DNA of 64,000 nucleotides, from the NCBI GenBank assembly GCA_902476355.1, contig CABSCS010000002.1, positions 39,833 to 103,832 of the forward strand. Direction: 5' to 3'. This document shows, piece by piece, positions 53,614 to 61,215 of the stretch (its first letter is position 1; the number at the start of each line of letters is the position of its first letter). This DNA is from UMGS2069 sp900557585 (lineage in GTDB: Bacteria; Bacillota; Clostridia; Christensenellales; UBA1242). The notes beneath the pieces were generated by a model. That model was not told the origin of the DNA. It worked only from the letters and a program-made list of their open reading frames with translations, and ran no database searches. Both the position numbers and the translations under genes were made by a program.

Positions 53614-53690
53614 GCCCTCGTAGCGCAACTGGATAGAGCGTTCGGCTTCGAACCGAAAGGTTGCGAGTTCAAGTCTTGCCGGGGGCACCA
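53614..53690 (+). tRNA. tRNA-Arg(UCG)
   Basis: The 77-base gene has acceptor GCCCTCG pairing with CGGGGGC (one G-U), a normal D arm, an anticodon loop CTTCGAA (TCG at 53648-53650) on a TTCGG/CCGAA stem, T arm GTTCAAG, and encoded CCA. Confidence 0.95.
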
Positions 53691-53723
53691 AAAAAACTCA
53701 ACTTGTTTTAGTTGAGTTTTTTT
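53691..53723 (+). terminator. tRNA-Arg terminator
   Basis: AAAAAACTCAACTTGTTTTAG pairs as AAAACTCAAC/GTTGAGTTTTTTT immediately after the tRNA. Confidence 0.85.
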
Positions 53724-53746
53724 ATGTCAAATTTGTCAAAATTTAA

Positions 53747-53920
53747 CTATCATGACACAAAGTGTCTATCATGATGCGAAACATCTATCATGCCATGAAA
53801 TGACTAAAACAAATTTGAATGATAGCAACTATGTTGCATGATAGTTCGCATGGCTCACATGATAGTTCACTGCGTTCACATTAAAGCGAACTGCGTTTGC
53901 ATTAAAGATGAAATATTTTC
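53747..53920. repeat. Array of variable hairpins joined by TATCAT/ATGATA linkers
   Basis: About nine units of ~20 bp each hold a small hairpin whose stem changes but stays self-complementary. Examples are GACAC-aaa-GTGTC, GATG-cgaaa-CATC, GCAAC-tat-GTTGC, GCGAAC-tgc-GTTTGC and GATGAAA/TTTTCAT. Linkers are TATCAT in the left half and its complement ATGATA (later ATTAAA) in the right half, so the array mirrors around 53811-53816. No gene overlaps, and the rest of 53921-54102 is AT-rich promoter DNA for the HAD-TrpF gene. Confidence 0.6.
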
Positions 53921-54102
53921 ATTGTTTATTTTGCATGCGATTTTTTTTATAGAACAACTATCACATTGATTTTACTATTAAACAATCAATATAAACAATC
54001 ATTCTATTGCTCATTTTTCCCTCTCACCAATTTTTTTAACACAAACATATTTGTTTGCGTTGATGTTTTTGTTGTGATATATTATATTTGTTGGAAAGGA
54101 AA

Positions 54103-55359
54103 ATGAAAGATAAAAAAGTTATAATTTTGGACTATGATGGAACTCTTTACAATGGCTCGGTTTTGGGCGGTTGGGGAAAATATGTTGAAGAGTTTCTGAA
54201 TGGATATATTGGAAAGTCCAAGGCAAAAGAGTTCATAAAACGAAACGGGTTTAAAGACTTTAACATTGTTGGGCAAAAACTTGCTTTTGCTCTCATCAAA
54301 GACTTTGGAACGGCTCGCGATTTTTATGAACATCAAGACAAAAACAACTATGCTTTAAAAGCGTCCGACCTTGAATATGTCAATCCTGAAAAGATAAAAA
54401 GATTGAAAAAATATGCAAAAATATATATTGTTTCAAACTCGCCAGTCAGCCATGTTGTGAACAGTTCAAAGGCAAATGGTTTTGACATTTCATATGTCGA
54501 CGGAATTTTTGCAAACCAGTTTAATGTCAGCGACGCTTCAAAGTGTGACATATTCAAACAAATTCAAGCGAAAGAAAAAGCCAAATCAAAAAACATTTTT
54601 GTTGTTGGCGACAGTATTGAAAACGACATGATGCCAGCCAAGAAACTTGGGTTTAACACATATTTGGTGAAAAAAATAAAAGAACTTGATAATCTTGAAT
54701 TGCTTGTTCAAAAGCCAATTGTAAAAATTTGTGCAAACCGAAATGTTGAAGATGCAAAAATGTGTCTTGATGCATCTGCTGATTTGTTGGGGCTTTTAGT
54801 TGGTCAGGCACATGCCAGCACAGATTTTATAAGCAAAGAAACGGCAAAAGAAATTGTTGATTTTGTAAATGGCAGGGCAGGTTGTGTTTTGGTTACACAC
54901 TTGACAAGTGCTGATGAAATTATAAAACTGACCAAATTTATAGGCAATGAATATATTCAACTTCATTCAAACATACAAGAATCCGAGGTTGAAAAAATTG
55001 CAAGGGCTTTGCCAAATGTTAAACTCATAAGATTGGTTCATGTTGGTTTGGGTGGGGAAATTATAACAAACATCAATAATTTCAAGTTTGTAGATTTCTA
55101 CCTTCTTGACAGTTTCAACAAACAAACAGACCAGGTTGAAGGAACAGGACTTGTCCACGATTGGAATGTTGATAAACAACTTGTTTCCACTTTGTGTAAG
55201 CCAGTGTTTGTTGCCGGAGGACTGAATCCAGACAATGTTTCACAAGTTATAAATATTGTAAATCCTGCTGGTGTTGATGTTAACAGTGGGTGTAAATTGA
55301 ATGGCATAAAAAACGCAAAATTGGTTAAACAATTTGTGAAAAATGCTAAAAAATGTTAA
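54103..55359 (+). CDS. HAD hydrolase fused to a TrpF-like isomerase
   Basis: The 418-residue protein joins two domains. Residues 1-~200 are a HAD phosphatase: ILDYDGTL (Asp10, Asp12), VSNSP, and VGDSIENDMMPAKKLGF. Residues ~206-418 resemble phosphoribosylanthranilate isomerase: VKICANRN with catalytic-type Cys210, LLDS with Asp336, GTGLVHDW, VAGGLNPDNV and GVDVNSGCK. The Cys-Asp distance (126) is close to that of true TrpF. The usual GFVFAxxSPR stretch is replaced by LLVGQAHASTDFIS, so the substrate may differ. No other trp gene is nearby. AAAGGAAA precedes the ATG. The likely pairing is isomerisation with phosphate removal on a sugar phosphate. Confidence 0.8.
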   Translation: MKDKKVIILDYDGTLYNGSVLGGWGKYVEEFLNGYIGKSKAKEFIKRNGFKDFNIVGQKLAFALIKDFGTARDFYEHQDKNNYALKASDLEYVNPEKIKRLKKYAKIYIVSNSPVSHVVNSSKANGFDISYVDGIFANQFNVSDASKCDIFKQIQAKEKAKSKNIFVVGDSIENDMMPAKKLGFNTYLVKKIKELDNLELLVQKPIVKICANRNVEDAKMCLDASADLLGLLVGQAHASTDFISKETAKEIVDFVNGRAGCVLVTHLTSADEIIKLTKFIGNEYIQLHSNIQESEVEKIARALPNVKLIRLVHVGLGGEIITNINNFKFVDFYLLDSFNKQTDQVEGTGLVHDWNVDKQLVSTLCKPVFVAGGLNPDNVSQVINIVNPAGVDVNSGCKLNGIKNAKLVKQFVKNAKKC

Positions 55360-55374
55360 AAAATAGAGGAAAAT

Positions 55375-55851
55375 ATGCAAATTAGAACAAAAATTGATGG
55401 AAAAATGCAGAAAGAACTTTTACAAGGATTGATGATTTTCGCGTGGATAACATTCAGCGTTGGTCTTGCGGGGCTTGTTGCATATATTGTCGTGTTTGTT
55501 GGGCTTGATTTGAAAGATAACTATCCAATTATAATTACTTGTTCAATTGTTTTTGCGGTTGGACTTATGTATGTTGTAACTTGTGGAAAACTTGTTAAAA
55601 ATGCACAAGCAACAAATAAAACAAACATATACACAATTTCAGAAGAATATATGCAAATTGAAAGCGAATATCATGGCGAAATTCAAGAAACCACAAAATT
55701 GTTTTATTCAGACATTGTGAAAATCAAAGAAACAAAAAACTATATTTTTGTTTATCCCGACACAACCAGAGCCTATCCAATTGAAAAGAAAAATGTTCCA
55801 GACATCGACACGCTCAGAAGATTGATTTTCAGCGGTCAAAAGAAAAAATAA
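55375..55851 (+). CDS. YcxB-like membrane protein
   Basis: The 158-residue protein has two membrane helices (about 20-45 and 55-75). A C-terminal domain of the YcxB/PH-like type follows, with YTISEEYMQIESEYHGEIQETTKLFYSDIVKIKETKNYIFVYPD and the FSGQKKK end. YcxB-like domains resemble membrane-linked PH folds with unknown ligands. AGAGGAAAA precedes the ATG, 15 bases after the HAD-TrpF stop, so it is probably in the same operon. Confidence 0.75.
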   Translation: MQIRTKIDGKMQKELLQGLMIFAWITFSVGLAGLVAYIVVFVGLDLKDNYPIIITCSIVFAVGLMYVVTCGKLVKNAQATNKTNIYTISEEYMQIESEYHGEIQETTKLFYSDIVKIKETKNYIFVYPDTTRAYPIEKKNVPDIDTLRRLIFSGQKKK

Positions 55852-55854
55852 GAT

Positions 55855-55882
55855 AAAAGCCAACTTTGTTTGGCTTTTTTTT
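55855..55882 (+). terminator. Terminator after the YcxB-like gene
   Basis: AAAAGCCAA-ctttgt-TTGGCTTTTTTTT begins three bases past the stop. Confidence 0.85.
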
Positions 55883-56004
55883 GTGAAACCATATATAAGT
55901 TTGTCACTAATTTTTGTGTTTTGATCAATTTCATGAGAAAATAAAAATGAAAGGACAAAAAGTGTGTCCTTATTATTTTACATTCAAAGGAAAGATGATA
56001 TAAT

Positions 56005-56079
56005 ATGAGTATATTTAAAGATGTTGTAGTATTTGATAGTAGTGGGTTAGATGATAGTTATAGAGGATGGATAGAATGA
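56005..56079 (+). CDS. Possible 24-residue leader peptide or gene remnant
   Basis: MSIFKDVVVFDSSGLDDSYR plus GWIE and a TGA that overlaps the next ATG (ATGA). It may couple translation to the following gene, or be the tail of a lost upstream gene. The TATAAT at 55999-56004 abuts its ATG. Weak support. Confidence 0.35.
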   Translation: MSIFKDVVVFDSSGLDDSYRGWIE

Positions 56080-56570
56080 AAAAATTTGATTTGATAAAAT
56101 TGATAAATGAAAAACCATATGAAAAGTATAATCTTGAAAATGGCATGCACGGAATTGTTATAGATTCAAAAAATGAATCTTTGAGTGTTTTATTTTTTAA
56201 TCCACAAAACCAAGGAGATTATTTGGTTGCTGAAATAAGCATATATGATGCATTTGTGGAAAAAGAAAAGTTGCCAAAAGGTTTAGAAAATAAATTGATG
56301 TCAGAAATCGAAAATATAAAATCCAAAAATAAAAAACAGTTTAAAACTTCAAAATTTAAAATGTTTGATGTTGTTGAACTTTTGGTTGATGATGAACGTT
56401 ATTTGAAATATGGTATTTGCAAAGGGGAACAGGGCACAGTTATTAGTGATAATGCAATTCAAAACCAGATTGAGGTTGATTTTTCGGGTATAGATGAAAA
56501 CGGAAATTATTATGGAGATTGCATATCTGTAAAAATTGATGATTTAAAACTTGTAAAACAAGATAAATAA
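56076..56570 (+). CDS. Protein with two DUF4926-like repeats, unknown function
   Basis: The 164-residue soluble protein contains two similar units. Residues 1-60 (KFDLIKLINEKPYEKYNLENGMHGIVID) and ~98-160 (FKMFDVVELLVDDERYLKYG, then CKGEQGTVISD) each pair a VxLxxD-type strand with a GxxGTVI turn. This resembles DUF4926-like small beta domains. I start at 56076 because AGAGG is nine bases upstream; ATG 56067 abuts it. The codon use (many AAA, AAT, TTA) is more AT-biased than in neighbours, suggesting transfer. Such proteins often occur near toxin or immunity loci, but no toxin is visible here. Confidence 0.6.
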   Translation: MKKFDLIKLINEKPYEKYNLENGMHGIVIDSKNESLSVLFFNPQNQGDYLVAEISIYDAFVEKEKLPKGLENKLMSEIENIKSKNKKQFKTSKFKMFDVVELLVDDERYLKYGICKGEQGTVISDNAIQNQIEVDFSGIDENGNYYGDCISVKIDDLKLVKQDK

Positions 56571-56655
56571 CTGAATGTAAATATTTAAAAATATCTTGTG
56601 TTGTGACGCAATCGTTTTTGGGTTGTTTTATAATTTGATATCAGATAATAAAAAT

Positions 56656-56690
56656 AAAAGGAGTTAGACATTGAAGTTTAACTCCTTTTT
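56656..56690 (+). terminator. Terminator after the DUF4926-like gene
   Basis: AAAAGGAGTTA-gacattgaagt-TTAACTCCTTTTT lies about 85 bases past the stop. Confidence 0.75.
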
Positions 56691-56796
56691 GATTGTAAAA
56701 AATCTGTTTATTTAGAATGTTTTTTATGTTTTTATAGTTTTGAAAATACAATTGTAAAAAACAATATAAAATTTTATGATTTTATACAATTAAATT

Positions 56797-57879
56797 TTAA
56801 TTTTTGATTTTTTCCCAAGGAAATTCTTCGCGTCCGAAATGTCCAAAGCAGGCGGTTTTTTGATAGATTGGTTTCAAAAGGTCAAGTTCTTTTATGATGT
56901 TGTCTGGTGAAAAATCAAAGTTTTCAGAAACATATTTATAAATGTTTTCAAGTGGTGTTTTTTCGGTTCCGAAAGTGTCAATTGAAACTGAAAGAGGCTT
57001 TTCAAGACCAATGCCATAGGAAACTGAAGTTTCACATTTGTCGGCATACCCATGTGCAACAACATTTTTTGCAACATATCTTGCATAATATGCTCCCGAG
57101 CGGTCAACTTTTGTTGCATTTTTGCTTGAAAAACAACCCCCTCCAACTTTTGATGCTCCACCATAGGTGTCAACAATAATTTTTCTTCCAACACAGCCAG
57201 AATCGCCAAAACTGCCCCAAACTGTAAACTTTCCGCTTGGATTTACAATGATTTTTGTGTTTTTTGCGATTTTTTCAAAAGGCGCAAGGACTTTTTTGAT
57301 AACATTTTCATTGATGATTTTTTCAATTTGTTTTTGTGAAATGTTTTTAGAGTGGGAAACAGACATCAGAACAATTGAAATGTTTTTAGGCGTGTTGTTT
57401 TCATATTCAACAGAAACTTGACTTTTTGCATCGGCAAAAAAGTCGGCTCTTGTTCTTCTGAACGCTTCATATTCTTTCATCAGTGCGTGTGCAAGAGTAA
57501 TGGGAAGGGGCATATAGTTTTTTGTTTCATTGGTTGCAAAACCATAAACAATGCCTTGGTCATTTGCACAAAGTTTTTGCTTTACAACGGCTTGGTGAAT
57601 GTCGGGGCTTTGAACGCTGATTTGCTTGATAATGTGAAATTTGTTTGTATAGCCAATATCTTTCAAAATCTTTCTTGCAATTGCGTTATAGTTTATTTTT
57701 GCTGTTGTTGTGGCTTCGCCATAGATGAAAAGTTTGTCATCTTTAATGGCACACTCAACCGCCATTTGAGCGTTTTTGTCCTGTGAAAGTGCATTGTCCA
57801 AAAATGCGTCGGCAATTGTGTCGCAGGTTTTGTCTGGGTGACCAATGTTCACGCTTTCACTTGTGATTGTTGTTTTCAT
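56797..57879 (-). CDS. metK: S-adenosylmethionine synthetase
   Basis: MetK makes SAM from ATP and methionine. The 360-residue protein is shorter than the usual 380-400. All three domains are recognisable: SESVNIGHPDKTCDTIADAFLD, ANDQGIVYGFAT (usual GDQG is NDQG), ADAKSQVSV (PDGKTQV), GDSGCVGRKIIVDTYGG, GGGCFSSKNATKVDRSGAYYARYVAKN and GHFGREEFPWE. Several normally invariant positions vary, placing it in a divergent MetK branch. Control is by the SAM riboswitch and terminator immediately upstream. AAGGAG precedes the ATG. Confidence 0.92.
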   Translation of the reverse strand: MKTTITSESVNIGHPDKTCDTIADAFLDNALSQDKNAQMAVECAIKDDKLFIYGEATTTAKINYNAIARKILKDIGYTNKFHIIKQISVQSPDIHQAVVKQKLCANDQGIVYGFATNETKNYMPLPITLAHALMKEYEAFRRTRADFFADAKSQVSVEYENNTPKNISIVLMSVSHSKNISQKQIEKIINENVIKKVLAPFEKIAKNTKIIVNPSGKFTVWGSFGDSGCVGRKIIVDTYGGASKVGGGCFSSKNATKVDRSGAYYARYVAKNVVAHGYADKCETSVSYGIGLEKPLSVSIDTFGTEKTPLENIYKYVSENFDFSPDNIIKELDLLKPIYQKTACFGHFGREEFPWEKIKN

Positions 57880-57920
57880 ATTTTTTCTCCTTATGTTCCA
57901 TAAAGAGATGAAATTTCAAA

Positions 57921-57955
57921 TAAAAAATCCCATCGTTTCCGACGGGATAAAAAAT
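57921..57955 (-). terminator. Riboswitch-controlled terminator of metK
   Basis: On the minus strand ATCCCGTCG-gaaa-CGATGGGAT is followed by TTTTTTATTT. The 5' arm could pair alternatively with TTCGATGGG at the 3' end of the aptamer, giving a SAM-dependent switch. Confidence 0.82.
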
Positions 57956-57964
57956 CATGTTAAA

Positions 57965-58056
57965 TTTGTTCCCATCGAATCAGCCATTAGCACCTTACTT
58001 TTGCAGGTTGCTGTGTGGTCATCGGGGCTGTCCCTTGCACACTCTTTATGGATAAA
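57965..58056 (-). promoter_or_regulatory. SAM-I (S-box) riboswitch upstream of metK
   Basis: The minus-strand leader has the SAM-I core in order: TATCCATAAAGAG, GCAAGGGACAGCCCCGATGA, GCAACC, AAGGTGCTAAT, and GATTCGATGGGA closing P1. P1 pairs TCCAT with ATGGG. When SAM binds, P1 holds ATGGG and the terminator at 57921-57955 forms. A TTGACA (58083-58088) with TAAAAT (58061-58066) is the likely promoter. Together they make metK SAM-repressed. Confidence 0.85.
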
Positions 58057-58245
58057 TATAATTTTAAACACAATGCATTTTTTGTCAAGCATAATTTTGA
58101 AAATTTATTTTGCAAAGAGGCGAGGAGTTGAAAATAACAGACTTCGTGAAAAACGTTTACAAAATAAAAATTGATTTCAATTTTGTAATAAAATGTAGGT
58201 TTTTTAAAGAAAATAATATTGATTTTGCATTTTTTATAAAACACG

Positions 58246-58276
58246 AAAAAAAAGAAAGCAAAATTTGCTTTCTTTA
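58246..58276 (-). terminator. GT8 gene terminator
   Basis: AAAGAAAGCAA-aatt-TTGCTTTCTTT with long T-runs on the minus strand lies just past the stop at 58284. Confidence 0.8.
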
Positions 58277-58283
58277 GATTTTT

Positions 58284-59111
58284 CTATTTTGGAAAGTTAG
58301 GTTGTTTTTTAAGTTCTTCATATTTGTCAAAAATGTCGTTATATGCGCTCATTTTTTGTTTCACCAAATCAAACTCCCATGGTTTAACACGATGGAACCA
58401 ATTTCCTTTCTTTCGAACATTGCAGAAGTGGTGAACAACAATTTCTGGATAATATTTGTCTTTGCTGTTAAAAATCATTGGAAGCATTTTCTTTTTTGAA
58501 ACGCTTCTGTTGAGAGCATCTTGATCCATATAGAGCATCTTTTTATAACGGCAAAGATTTCTTGCTTTTTCAAACATTTTTGTTTCGCGAATCATTTTCA
58601 TGTTCAAAAGAAGAACGCCAGCGTTGAAATAGGTTTTGATAATTTTCCAACGTGATGGGCTTGCCCAGTTGAATGCATCTTTAACGCATGCAATTTCAAA
58701 GTCTTCAATGTCTTGGTCAAATAAAAGTGAAAGGTCGCGGTTTATCATTGTGTCGGTGTCAAGATAAATAAGTTTGTCTGGAATGCCATCAATTTCATCG
58801 GCAAAAAGACGAAGCATTGAATATGGTGTGAAATGGCTTTTAAGGTTCACACTGTCAATCATTTGTTCTCTGAAAAGTTGTCCAACATCAAAAAGTGTAA
58901 CCTTGCTTTCTTTGTTCACTTCTTTCAAAAGTCCTTCAACAAACTTTACTTGCTTATCTGAAATTGGTTGAAACTTTGGGTCAATGTCGGTGAGATCCAT
59001 TGTGAAAAGATACATTGAAATTGGGTCTTTTGTGTGTTTCAAAATTGTAAGGGTTGAAAGTGTCCAACCGGTGAAAACATATTTGTTTCCACAATATAAA
59101 ATGTTAATCAT
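58284..59111 (-). CDS. Family 8 glycosyltransferase
   Basis: The 275-residue enzyme has the GT8 fold: N-terminal INILYCGNKYVFTG, the metal-binding DxD motif YLDTDTM (near 117), FNAGVLLLNM (near 162), DQDALN (near 196) and a C-terminal HHF. GT8 enzymes transfer hexoses from nucleotide sugars and often build cell-surface glycans. The acceptor is unknown. AAAGGAG precedes the ATG. It lies 14 bases after the kinase-HAM1 gene and may be co-transcribed with it. Confidence 0.85.
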   Translation of the reverse strand: MINILYCGNKYVFTGWTLSTLTILKHTKDPISMYLFTMDLTDIDPKFQPISDKQVKFVEGLLKEVNKESKVTLFDVGQLFREQMIDSVNLKSHFTPYSMLRLFADEIDGIPDKLIYLDTDTMINRDLSLLFDQDIEDFEIACVKDAFNWASPSRWKIIKTYFNAGVLLLNMKMIRETKMFEKARNLCRYKKMLYMDQDALNRSVSKKKMLPMIFNSKDKYYPEIVVHHFCNVRKKGNWFHRVKPWEFDLVKQKMSAYNDIFDKYEELKKQPNFPK

Positions 59112-59125
59112 ATTTGATTGCTCCT

Positions 59126-60241
59126 TTATTGTTTTTTACAGAAAATTTCTTTAATGAAATCTTTTTGTTTTGCAAATTCTTCTGCCTCGTAGTTGTTTTG
59201 TTCAAAAGGTGTCATTTCGCTGAGATATTTGCCGGTTTTTTCATCAAATGAAAGCGATGAAAGTGGAATGCCTTTAAGCAGGATTTTGCTTGGCTTTGAA
59301 ATGAAATGTCTCATTGGATAGAAAAGTCTTGTTTTAAGTTCGCCGTTTTTGTCTATAAGTGCAAGGGCAACGATATAGTGCCCTGAACTTTCTCCGCCAA
59401 CTTCGTTGAGTTTTTCAATGTAAACATTCAAAAGGTCTCGGTCTGAAAGTTCTTTTCCTTTGAATCTTCGAACAAGCACGCCAGGTTGGTCTTCTTTTTT
59501 GAATTTGTCAATGACAAGTCCGCTATCATTTGCAATCACTGGAAGTTCAGAAATTTTGTGATAGGCAAGGGCTTTGATAATTGCGTTTTCGGTTTCGTCT
59601 TTGCCGTTTTCATCAACTTTGGTGTCAATTTTAATTTCTGCAAGATTTGTTGTGAAAAGCCCAAGTTCTTTGCATGCTTCAGAATATATTGAAATTTTGC
59701 CTTGATTGGTTGAAGCAATAAGAATTTTTTGTTTTTTGTTTAAAACCTTGCAATTTTCAACTGTCCAAATTTCTGCAATTGGTTCACAAAGTGTAACTTT
59801 GCTTTCATTGAGTCTTGATTCATAAATGTCAAGTGCTTTTTCTGGCTCTGCAAAAACATGAACACAATTTGGATTTTCTTTTTGACGTTTTAAAATTCTG
59901 TCTAAAACCACTTTTTTGCTGTCAATAAAATTTACAACAACAAATTTTGGTTTTTCGTTTTTCAAAAGATTATAGATGTCTTCTCTTTCAGAATGTCTTG
60001 CATTGGTTGCATCAACAATGGTCTGATTGTTTTCTTGAACGGCTTTCAACACTTGCTTGTGAAATTCTGCAAACACAACAGAGTTGTCGTTTGAGGAATA
60101 GGTTTTTTGAATAATCCCAGCAGTCGCAAGGTCTTGGCGAACTTGGTCAAGTTCAACAACTTTTGCATCTTTTAAAACTGTTTTTGCAAATGTGCTTTTC
60201 CCAGAACCTGGAAGCCCACGCAAAAGATATACTGTTTTCAT
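59126..60241 (-). CDS. P-loop polynucleotide-kinase-like and HAM1/RdgB-like fusion
   Basis: The 371-residue protein has two enzyme-like halves. Residues 1-~165 are an AAA/zeta-toxin-like kinase: RGLPGSGKST (8-17) and DATNARHSERE (about 77-87), as in T4-type polynucleotide kinases. Residues ~172-371 are HAM1/RdgB-like: IASTNQGK (175-182), GKDETENAIIKALAY, and ANDSGLVIDKF (usual DDSGL is NDSGL). The C-terminal GYDP block is not clear. RdgB removes dITP and XTP. A combined nucleic-acid-end or nucleotide repair function is plausible. The order is the same orientation as the GT8 gene, after AAGGAG. Confidence 0.78.
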   Translation of the reverse strand: MKTVYLLRGLPGSGKSTFAKTVLKDAKVVELDQVRQDLATAGIIQKTYSSNDNSVVFAEFHKQVLKAVQENNQTIVDATNARHSEREDIYNLLKNEKPKFVVVNFIDSKKVVLDRILKRQKENPNCVHVFAEPEKALDIYESRLNESKVTLCEPIAEIWTVENCKVLNKKQKILIASTNQGKISIYSEACKELGLFTTNLAEIKIDTKVDENGKDETENAIIKALAYHKISELPVIANDSGLVIDKFKKEDQPGVLVRRFKGKELSDRDLLNVYIEKLNEVGGESSGHYIVALALIDKNGELKTRLFYPMRHFISKPSKILLKGIPLSSLSFDEKTGKYLSEMTPFEQNNYEAEEFAKQKDFIKEIFCKKQ

Positions 60242-60279
60242 TTGTTTCTCCTTGGTTTCATTATATCAAAAGTAAAAAT

Positions 60280-60306
60280 AAAAAGCCATCAAATGATGAC
60301 TTTTCT
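60280..60306 (-). terminator. Terminator after the XRE membrane regulator gene
   Basis: On the minus strand AAAAGTCATC-attt-GATGGCTTTTTATTTTT lies about 20 bases past the regulator stop. Confidence 0.7.
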
Positions 60307-60327
60307 TTTGCATTTTTTGTTTTATTT

Positions 60328-60990
60328 TTATTCTTCTTCTTTAATTTCGGTTTCAACTTCTTTTGGAGAAATTTGTTTCATGTGTCTTTTGATTTTCTTT
60401 GTTTCTTTGATAAGGAAATACCAACAAATAATCATAATTTGAATTGGAATTGCAATAATGAAGATAAGCCAAAACTTTTCAATTTTAACAGTAAGATAAA
60501 CTGCCAAAAATCCCGACCAAAGAACAATTGTTGCAAAAATTCCGCTCACCCATTTTGGGCTCCAAATTGTTGTCAGAACAAGGTTGGCAATTGCGCTTAC
60601 AGGAATTGCATAGATAAATGCGAGATATGCGCTGTTTTTTATTGTTGTGAAAGACAAAATCACAAACACAATGCAGGCAACAAGCCAAGCAAGCCCGTCT
60701 GCCAAGCAATTGATGAGGAAGTGCTTGTTTTTGAATGCTCTTTTAAGTGAGAATGGGATTTTTTTCTTGTTTTCTTTTTTGGTTATAAGTTCGTCTACCG
60801 AAACGTTATAAATTGTTGCAAGTTGCTTTAAAACATATGCGTCTGGAACCGCTTCGCCACGCTCCCATTTTGAAACGGCTTTGTCTGAATAGTTCAATTT
60901 TTTTGCAATGTCAAGTTGGGTAAGACCACTTTCGCGTCTTTCCCGCACAAGATTTTCTGCAACAATTTTTTTAAATTCAAATTCTTCCAT
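60328..60990 (-). CDS. XRE HTH regulator with C-terminal membrane domain
   Basis: The 220-residue protein begins with a Cro/C1-type HTH (residues 8-68; QLDIAKKLNYSDKAVSKWERG, VSVDELI). A basic linker (KKENKKKIPFSLKRAFKN) leads to four membrane helices (about 90-190) and a charged tail. This kind of membrane-tethered regulator is common in Firmicutes and may sense envelope stress. On the minus strand TTGAAA (61020-61025), exactly 17 bp and TATCAT (60997-61002) end six bases before the ATG, with no ribosome site: a predicted leaderless mRNA. Confidence 0.82.
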   Translation of the reverse strand: MEEFEFKKIVAENLVRERRESGLTQLDIAKKLNYSDKAVSKWERGEAVPDAYVLKQLATIYNVSVDELITKKENKKKIPFSLKRAFKNKHFLINCLADGLAWLVACIVFVILSFTTIKNSAYLAFIYAIPVSAIANLVLTTIWSPKWVSGIFATIVLWSGFLAVYLTVKIEKFWLIFIIAIPIQIMIICWYFLIKETKKIKRHMKQISPKEVETEIKEEE

Positions 60991-60996
60991 GCCAAT

Positions 60997-61025
60997 ATGA
61001 TAACATATATTTTATATGTTTTCAA
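60997..61025 (-). promoter_or_regulatory. Promoter of the XRE membrane regulator, predicted leaderless
   Basis: On the minus strand TTGAAA, 17 bp and TATCAT with an upstream TG (extended -10), six bases before the ATG. Confidence 0.65.
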
Positions 61026-61063
61026 CTATTTTCTGTGAATTTTTATCGGAAATAAGGTCGAAT

Positions 61064-61100
61064 TCTACTGTGAGTAGAGTGCAATAATGGCAACTCTACT
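61064..61100. repeat. Mutually exclusive hairpins upstream of the degV pair
   Basis: TCTACT-gtg-AGTAGA (61064-61078) competes with AGTAGAGT (61073-61080) pairing ACTCTACT (61093-61100). The AGTAGA segment belongs to both. No T-run follows, so it is not a plain terminator. It could be a leader switch or an operator for the degV operon. Confidence 0.4.
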
Positions 61101-61215
61101 GCACAAAAACAACTAGTATAGTTTTAAAGTGTGCGAGTAGGTTTATTTTTTTGTGGCAAAAACATATAATTTGGCTGTAAAAACAAAAAATGCAAAAAAT
61201 AAGGAGACACAAAAA

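Noticed and set aside
57845..58174. Plus-strand frame opposite the metK leader
   Set aside because: It overlaps the SAM riboswitch and the metK start, has no ribosome site and resembles no protein family.
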